Both the position numbers and the translations under genes were made by a program. From Pollutimonas sp036675955 (GTDB lineage Bacteria; Pseudomonadota; Gammaproteobacteria; Burkholderiales; Burkholderiaceae_B): DNA of 30,722 nt. Positions 26,070 through 30,722 of this stretch are shown here, piece by piece. Numbering within the stretch: position 1 is the first letter of the stretch; each line of letters begins with the position of its first letter. Below the pieces are notes generated by a model. It was not told the DNA's origin. It searched no databases and saw nothing but the letters and a program-made list of their open reading frames with translations. The stretch lies in NCBI GenBank assembly GCA_036675955.1, contig JAKFDW010000436.1:1-30722 (forward strand), read 5' to 3'.

Positions 26070-26101
26070 CTTACATTAAAGTAAGCATTGGCTTTAATGC
26101 T
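26070..26101. promoter_or_regulatory. Three nested inverted repeats upstream of the second Bug gene
   Basis: CTTAC-N6-GTAAG (26070-26085), CATTAAAG-N10-CTTTAATG (26074-26099) and AGCATT-N6-AATGCT (26084-26101) overlap within 32 bases, ending 44 bases before the Bug ATG. Interlocking dyads like these suggest two adjacent regulator binding sites or alternative hairpins. No cognate regulator is adjacent. Confidence 0.45.
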
Positions 26102-26145
26102 GATCAATATCGCTGAGTAAACTTACGCGACTTCTGGATTACATC

Positions 26146-27129
26146 ATGCGCAAAATTTTTACAGGATTGGCCAGCGTGCTTGCGCTGACCGTCACTTTCT
26201 CCAACGCTGCCGTGGCGGCCGACTGGCCACCTCCCAACAAACCGGTACAGATCATCGTTCCCAGCCCCGGCGGTGGCGGGACAGGCGATACCATCGCCCG
26301 TCTTATTGCCGACCAGCTAAGCCAGAAGCTCAATGGCAACTTTATTGTGGAAAACCATGCAGGCGCCAACGGCAATATCGGCGCGGGTATTGCTGCCGAC
26401 GCGCCCAACGACGGCAGCAGGCTCCTCTTTTCATGGGCCGGAACCTTGGCGGTCAGCCCCAGTTTGTACAAGAAGCTACCCTTCGATCCGCAAAAAAGTT
26501 TCGATGCCATCGGTCTCATCGCCCATGTGCCCAATATCCTGGTCGTGAATAACGACTTGCCAGTCAACAATCTCGCTGAGTTCACCGATTACGTCAAGAA
26601 GCATCCGGGAGTCGTGAACTTCGGTTCGACGGGCAATGGCAGCTCCATGCATCTGGCCGGCGAACTCTACATGGCCCACACCAACACCAATATGGTGCAC
26701 GTACCGTACAGCGCGCCAGGCCAGGCCACTACCAACCTGATCTCCGGCGAGATCCAGTCGATGTTCCAGCTCGTTCCGGGAATTGTCGGCCAACTCAAGG
26801 CCGGCAACGTCAAGGCGCTGGGCATAATGGCGACTGAGCGCTCGAGCACCTTGCCCGACGTGCCCACCATGGGCGAACAGGGACATCCCGAACTATTGTC
26901 CGCTACCTGGTTTGCGCTGCTCGCGCCCAAAGGCACCCCAGCCGATATCATCGAGCGTACCAACAAGGCGCTGAACGAGATACTGCAGGATCCCGAAGTC
27001 AAACAAAAGCTGGCCGCAATGGGCGCCGCCACGCTGGGCGGTACGCCGCAAGATCTCGACAAGCTGCTCGCGGACGAACTGAAGAAATGGAACAAAGTCG
27101 TCACGAGCGCAGATATTCAAATTCAGTAA
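26146..27129 (+). CDS. Bug-family (TTT) periplasmic solute-binding protein 2
   Basis: The 327-residue protein has signal sequence MRKIFTGLASVLALTV... with cleavage likely after AAVAA, then WPPPNKPVQIIVPSPGGGGTGD, the Bug N-terminal strand and loop. VENHAGANGNIGAG, HVPYSAPGQATTNLISGEIQ and LPDVPTMGEQG are also family blocks. It is distinct from the first Bug receptor (different binding-loop sequence), so it probably binds another carboxylate. It lies 24 bases before a 3-hydroxyisobutyrate-dehydrogenase-family gene, so the ligand could be a short hydroxy acid. No membrane subunits are near. Confidence 0.94.
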   Translation: MRKIFTGLASVLALTVTFSNAAVAADWPPPNKPVQIIVPSPGGGGTGDTIARLIADQLSQKLNGNFIVENHAGANGNIGAGIAADAPNDGSRLLFSWAGTLAVSPSLYKKLPFDPQKSFDAIGLIAHVPNILVVNNDLPVNNLAEFTDYVKKHPGVVNFGSTGNGSSMHLAGELYMAHTNTNMVHVPYSAPGQATTNLISGEIQSMFQLVPGIVGQLKAGNVKALGIMATERSSTLPDVPTMGEQGHPELLSATWFALLAPKGTPADIIERTNKALNEILQDPEVKQKLAAMGAATLGGTPQDLDKLLADELKKWNKVVTSADIQIQ

Positions 27130-27153
27130 TGCCACGCGTTTGAGGAGGCTGCC

Positions 27154-28008
27154 ATGCCTGGAACGATAGGATGGGTAGGATTGGGCAAAATGGGACTGCC
27201 CATGGCCAGGCGTCTACTACAGTCTGGCCACCCTTTGTATGTGTGGGCCCGCAATCCCGAGCAGACGCTCGCCTTGCGCAAGGAGGGCGCCAAAGTCGCC
27301 ACCGACTTGCTCGAACTTGCCCAGCGTTGCCAGACTGTGCTCACCATCCTTGGCGAGACGCGCGATGTCGAGAACGTCTATCAGGGACTCGCACCGGGCA
27401 TGCAGCGCGACTCTGTGTTTATCGACATGACCACTGTGGCTCCGCGAACGGCCGCGGTGCTCACCGATCTTGTTCGCACGCGAGGTGGCCAGTTCATGGA
27501 TGCGCCTGTTACAGGAGGCGTCGCGGGGGCCGTCAATGGATCCCTGACCCACTTCATCGGAGGCGACGCCGCGGTCCTCGAACAGTGCCGGCCTTTGCTG
27601 GAACAGCTGGGTCAACGCGCCATCTATTGCGGTCCGGCGGGTTCCGGCTACCGCATGAAACTGGTCAACCAGACGATAATCGCCGGCACCTTCCTGGGAC
27701 TGGCGGAAGGCATTGCGCTGGCCCGGGCCAGCAATTTCGACGTCGATCTGCTGACCAATGCGCTCAGCAAGGGCACGGCATCCGGCATGCTGTTCAACTC
27801 TTACGCAGAACGCATGATGCAGGGTAGCGGCGACGTAACCTTTACCCTGGGCATGCTGCGAAAAGACCTGCGTTTGGCACAGGCAGAGGCCGAACATCAG
27901 CAAAAACCTTCACTGTTCCTGAAGTTCGCGGTCCAGTGTCTGAATACGGCATGCGAGCGATTCGGCGCACATGCCGGAGTACAGATGCTGAGCCAACTGG
28001 ATCGCTAG
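27154..28008 (+). CDS. NAD(P)-dependent beta-hydroxyacid dehydrogenase (3-hydroxyisobutyrate dehydrogenase family)
   Basis: The 284-residue enzyme opens with GWVGLGKMGLPMARRLL (6-22), the Rossmann GxGxxG and MG-P-A signature of the family. It has the substrate loop DAPVTGGVAGA (T120 where serine is more common), GSLTHFIGGD, and the catalytic K169 and N172 in YRMKLVNQ. Such enzymes oxidise 3-hydroxyisobutyrate, tartronate semialdehyde (reverse), or related acids. GAGGAGG five bases before the ATG is an unusually strong ribosome site. The gene forms an operon with the preceding Bug receptor. Its TAG stop is built from the TA and first base of the second repeat element. Confidence 0.92.
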   Translation: MPGTIGWVGLGKMGLPMARRLLQSGHPLYVWARNPEQTLALRKEGAKVATDLLELAQRCQTVLTILGETRDVENVYQGLAPGMQRDSVFIDMTTVAPRTAAVLTDLVRTRGGQFMDAPVTGGVAGAVNGSLTHFIGGDAAVLEQCRPLLEQLGQRAIYCGPAGSGYRMKLVNQTIIAGTFLGLAEGIALARASNFDVDLLTNALSKGTASGMLFNSYAERMMQGSGDVTFTLGMLRKDLRLAQAEAEHQQKPSLFLKFAVQCLNTACERFGAHAGVQMLSQLDR

Positions 28009-28081
28009 AGCATTTTCAGTCGAGGAGTTTACAACGCACGCTGCAGCGCGCAGGCGTTGCGGACGGTTTTTCATTCTTTAG

Positions 28082-28303
28082 AAAGGCGGGTGTGTCGGGA
28101 GCTGCTCCGGCTTCGCGCGCTACGCCCTGACGTTGCCTGGGTACCCGTTACGCTCAGTCCCAGCGAGGCGGACGCGGAACTCGCCCGGTCGGGCCAGTGG
28201 CCCGACACCCGCCGGGCTCACACAGCCGCGGCCTTGCTCCTCGATGGGACTGACCGAAACGGCGTGCGCGGGGCGCCTGCACAGCCCCCGACACACCCGC
28301 CTT
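28082..28303. repeat. Long hairpin 1 of element copy 2
   Basis: About 23 bases from 28082 (aaaggcgggtgtgtcggg and on) pair with the complementary arm ending at 28303, with one mismatch, enclosing a GC-rich loop of about 177 bases. TTTTT follows at 28302-28306 on the plus strand. In copy 1 the loop is only about 80 bases; the two differ by one block joined at a shared GGCG, as expected for a deletion between short repeats. Confidence 0.75.
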
Positions 28304-28396
28304 TTTACGTGAGCGATGCTTGGACCAGCCCATTAACCACCGTGCGGGTCAAGCAGGAATCGGGCTGTAAGGCCGGCAAGTTTCCTTTTGTGCAGT

Positions 28397-28579
28397 TCTC
28401 CGGGGTGGGTGCGGGCAGTCCGGCGTGTAGGCGTGCGCCGCGTGCTGCCGAAGGGAGGCCGGGGGGTGTCGTCGGCCGCTGTCTGACCGGCGCGAAGCGG
28501 AGGGAGTTCGGCCGACGCCGGCTGGACGAGGCAGACGCGGAAACAAGCACGCCGTGCCGGACTGCACCCACCCCGGAGA
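28397..28579. repeat. Long hairpin 2 of element copy 2
   Basis: 28397-28424 pairs with 28556-28579 over 24 bases with a four-base bulge (GGGC) in the left arm, around a loop of about 131 bases. In copy 1 only a single arm remains (about 9555-9582). That arm is the complement of the left arm here, bulge included, rather than a copy of the right arm. Confidence 0.7.
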
Positions 28580-28657
28580 ACGTCATCAGAGCAGGACAGT
28601 GTCACTAAAGCGACGTGCCCGTAAACACTTGAGCCGAAAATGCTCTAGACCGGTGCC

Positions 28658-29245
28658 TTATTGTGCCGGCGCCACCGGTTCGCCCAGGTTCAGCATAAGC
28701 CGGTTGGCCCAGGCAAAAATGGCGCTTGCGTGCAGAAGGTCCAGTATCTCAGCATCGCTCATGCCTACATCCTTCAAGGCCTGGATATTGGCAGGTCCAA
28801 GTTGTTCGGGCTCTTGCGTAAGCCGTATGGAAAACTGCACGATTGCCTTCTGACGGTCGCCGCCGCCGGCCGTGTGCGGATCATCGAACACTTGCGTCAC
28901 GGTTTCGTTCTGCTTGGCCAACTGTTCGAAGCGCTGCGCGTGCACCGATGCGCAGTACACGCAACCGTTGATGCGCGATACCGTCAGCGCGCCCAATTCG
29001 CGATCGGCGCGCGCCAGACCTCCCGGCGCGTACATGATGGCGTTGTAGGCTTCGGAACGCTGTTTCAGTATGGCCGGCTGGTGTGCCAACAGCAAGTAAT
29101 AGTCAGACTCCTTGGCCTTGGGGTGGCTCATTTCGAGCACTTCAATCTGTTGCGGCGTTGCAGTGTCTACCTTGACAACATCGAGCCAGGCTTTCCAGTC
29201 CAGTGTTTCGTTGGTGAATCCCTTGATTTTGATCAGGTCGTTCAT
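28658..29245 (-). CDS. Peroxidase-related alkylhydroperoxidase (CMD/AhpD fold, redox-active)
   Basis: The 195-residue protein has the AhpD-type motif RxELGALTVSRINGCVYCASVHAQ, with C95-x2-C98 and H102 and an upstream glutamate (E83). This is the complete thiol redox centre of CMD-family peroxidases. Length and layout fit the uncharacterised peroxidase-related enzyme subfamily. The start ATG overlaps the stop of the upstream CMD gene (ATGA), so both are translated together and may form a hetero-oligomer. Likely cytoplasmic. Confidence 0.9.
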   Translation of the reverse strand: MNDLIKIKGFTNETLDWKAWLDVVKVDTATPQQIEVLEMSHPKAKESDYYLLLAHQPAILKQRSEAYNAIMYAPGGLARADRELGALTVSRINGCVYCASVHAQRFEQLAKQNETVTQVFDDPHTAGGGDRQKAIVQFSIRLTQEPEQLGPANIQALKDVGMSDAEILDLLHASAIFAWANRLMLNLGEPVAPAQ

Positions 29246-29766
29246 GACTGCGACTCCAGCGCCTTCATGGCCTGCAGTCCGGCCGTCAACCGGATCTGGT
29301 ACGACAGGAAGGCAATCAATTGGGCGAGTGTGATGATATCGGGTGTGGAAATACCAGCGGCCTGAAGCGCCTGGACGGCCGCCTTGTCGCCCTCGACCGG
29401 CTTCTGAATGAGCTTGGCGGTGAATACCAGCATGGCTGTCAGGCGGCCGGACTGCAGCTCTTCCAGCCCGCTGCGCGCCACGGTCTCCAGAGAGGCTGCA
29501 TCGACGCCATTTTGTTCAAGCAGGCCATGGTAATGGCTCTCCAGGCTGGCGGATTTGGAAAGGACACATGCGTAATAGGCCACCAAAAGCCTTTCCTGGA
29601 TCGTGAGGCCGCCGGCAGCCGGATCGAAGAAAAGCTCATAGCTGCCTTGGGTGGCGGCCGCCACCTTTTCACGCCCATGGCGCGTCGCATGGAGCGTCTC
29701 GCCGGGCGTCAATCCCACCACACTGTCTATCAGGTCGTCGCCGTGCGACGCGTTGGTATTGCTCAT
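29242..29766 (-). CDS. CMD-domain protein lacking the CxxC centre
   Basis: The 174-residue protein starts at the ATG at 29766, preceded by GGAAGG. It has the all-helical CMD/AhpD fold signature (QERLLVAYYACVLSKSASLESHYHGLLEQNG), but the position of CxxC reads CVLSKS with only one cysteine, followed by HYH. It keeps the helices that shape the family trimer or hexamer, but not the second redox cysteine. It is likely a partner or a non-redox lyase-like member, working with the CxxC protein encoded directly downstream. Membership of the Avi_7170-type CMD family is my recollection-based guess. Confidence 0.82.
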   Translation of the reverse strand: MSNTNASHGDDLIDSVVGLTPGETLHATRHGREKVAAATQGSYELFFDPAAGGLTIQERLLVAYYACVLSKSASLESHYHGLLEQNGVDAASLETVARSGLEELQSGRLTAMLVFTAKLIQKPVEGDKAAVQALQAAGISTPDIITLAQLIAFLSYQIRLTAGLQAMKALESQS

Positions 29767-29806
29767 GAGACTTCCTTCCTGCAGCAAAAAACAAGACAAT
29801 ACCGGC

Positions 29807-30722
29807 TTATACCGCAACACGCCATTCATTGCCGAACACCTCAGGCTCGTCGAACGCAATGAGCTGCGCGAAATGTTCCTGAATATTCTCTGTATACAGC
29901 AGGCTGGCTATGCCTTCGGACAGGCGCGCGGCGCCGTCGCTGATGGCCGGGATATCGCCCGACACCGTGCCATGGGTCAATGTTGCGGGATAGCAAAAGC
30001 AATGCACGCGCGACAAGCCGGGAAGGTCGCCCTCGCGTTTTTCCAGGAATTCGAAGCTGGGGCCCAGGTCGGGTGAATCCAGTAACTCCCGGTCCGCCGC
30101 GCCCTCTGTAGGCGTGTAACGGTCTGCCCATACTCGCAAGTGCGGGGCAATGGTGGCATATTCGGGGCGACTATGCCAATTGATAATGAAGCCGGTGGAA
30201 AGAATGAGGAAATCCAATTCGAAGGTCTTGCCGGGAACCTCCACCTGCAGTGCCTGCCCTTTTTCCAGTACCTGCAGGATGGGTGCGCCGAGATGAAAAT
30301 GCGCATTGGCGTGTTGCGAAACGCGCAAAACGCTGGCGCGCGGAGGCGGCACCTGCTGCACATTGATGTAATGGCGTATACGCCATTTCCATTCATCGGG
30401 AAGGTTGACATACCCTTGGACAAAGCCTGGATTTCCGGCTGCCTTGGCCTTGTTGACGCGGGGGATGTCGCTGCGGCGTATCAGCAAGTCGACGCGTGCC
30501 GCACCATCTTCGAGCGCCGTGCCTGCGCTGTCCATGGCCGAAGCGCCCGCGCCAACCACGCCAACTCGCCTTCCACGCAGGGAGGAATAGTCCAGCGGAT
30601 CGGATGAATGCGCCCAGCGCTCGCGCGGAATCGACCTGACAAAATCGGGGACACTTGCACCGCCCAGCCCTGCCCGGCCCGTGGCAAGCACCACGCGCCG
30701 CGCATATACCGATAGCTCGGCA
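29807..30722 (-). CDS. FAD/NAD(P)-binding monooxygenase-like flavoprotein (N-terminus beyond window)
   Basis: The C-terminal 305 residues are present. VVLATGRAGLGG is the end of the FAD domain. GRRVGVVGAGASAMDSAG is the NADPH-binding GxGxxA loop, with basic residues (LIRRSD) after the second strand favouring NADP. LDFLILSTGFIINW is the characteristic ATG/STGF motif closing the FAD site, with a substrate region after it. This is the architecture of Baeyer-Villiger or N-hydroxylating flavoprotein monooxygenases and related oxidoreductases. It is the first visible gene of the operon with the two CMD proteins, 40 bases upstream of them. Substrate is unknown; the N-terminal part needed for subfamily calling is missing. 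Confidence 0.85.
   Translation of the reverse strand, partial: AELSVYARRVVLATGRAGLGGASVPDFVRSIPRERWAHSSDPLDYSSLRGRRVGVVGAGASAMDSAGTALEDGAARVDLLIRRSDIPRVNKAKAAGNPGFVQGYVNLPDEWKWRIRHYINVQQVPPPRASVLRVSQHANAHFHLGAPILQVLEKGQALQVEVPGKTFELDFLILSTGFIINWHSRPEYATIAPHLRVWADRYTPTEGAADRELLDSPDLGPSFEFLEKREGDLPGLSRVHCFCYPATLTHGTVSGDIPAISDGAARLSEGIASLLYTENIQEHFAQLIAFDEPEVFGNEWRVAV

Larger units (their letters stand above)
28006..28647. mobile_element. MITE-like non-autonomous element, copy 2 (642 bp)
   Basis: Same ends as copy 1: TA then GAGCATTTTC at the left and its complement then TA at the right. The left 130 bases and right 81 bases resemble copy 1 closely. It is longer because it keeps a fuller first hairpin loop and a complete second hairpin. 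No transposase is encoded; the 183-codon open frame across it is non-coding by composition and lacks family features. It lies between the convergent dehydrogenase and peroxidase-like genes. The left TA plus G provide the dehydrogenase stop codon. Confidence 0.78.

Noticed and set aside
28057..28608. Open frame of 183 codons inside the second repeat element
   Set aside because: Runs through hairpin arms and GC-rich loops, with no ribosome site and no transposase motif; the shorter copy does not preserve it.

Overview
The window is chromosomal DNA from a moderately GC-rich betaproteobacterium, most likely Alcaligenaceae (Bordetella / Achromobacter / Pusillimonas type). The pointers are two orphan Bug-type (tripartite tricarboxylate) binding proteins with no membrane partners nearby, a TAXI-type TRAP transporter, and many short catabolic operons. 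This placement is inferred from gene content, not from a database search. I saw no rRNA, tRNA, CRISPR, phage or transposase gene.

Layout. (1) 1-6293, minus strand: a seven-gene operon beginning with a BON-domain protein, followed by a GT4 glycosyltransferase, an SDR, a GmhB-like HAD phosphatase, a GT9 heptosyltransferase-like protein, a NodU-type carbamoyltransferase and the start of a GT2 glycosyltransferase. Most junctions overlap by 4-13 bases, so this is one transcription unit making or decorating a heptose-containing carbohydrate. (2) 6294-6660: a shared divergent control region with a near-consensus sigma-54 (-24/-12) promoter on each strand. (3) 6661-9237, plus strand: rpoN (sigma-54) outside its usual lptB/hpf/ptsN setting, then a cytoplasmic L-asparaginase with its own good sigma-70 promoter. 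(4) 9256-9651: a short transposase-less repeat element. (5) 9649-16662, minus strand: TAXI receptor, fused TRAP permease, kbl and tdh (threonine to glycine plus acetyl-CoA), then an RluA-type pseudouridine synthase. (6) 16969-19536, plus strand: a membrane SBP-PAS-GGDEF-EAL c-di-GMP protein, divergent from the TAXI receptor. (7) 19541-24509: a PaaI-like thioesterase, a GAF protein, a Bug receptor and gamma-glutamyltransferase on the minus strand, with a divergent LysR regulator. (8) 24506-25933: rmuC. (9) 26146-28008, plus strand: a second Bug receptor and a 3-hydroxyisobutyrate-dehydrogenase-family enzyme. (10) 28006-28647: a longer second copy of the repeat element. (11) 28658-30722, minus strand: two carboxymuconolactone-decarboxylase-like proteins and a flavoprotein cut by the window end.

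Two observations stand out. First, a sigma-54 gene is preceded by what looks like its own sigma-54 promoter, back to back with a sigma-54-like promoter for the BON/glycan operon; this suggests a self-contained sigma-54 circuit controlling a surface or stress carbohydrate. Second, a MITE-like repeat family flanked by TA sits between convergent genes in both copies. Its terminal repeat starts with G, so in both copies it forms the TAG stop codon of an adjoining gene, and the longer copy carries two long internal hairpins.
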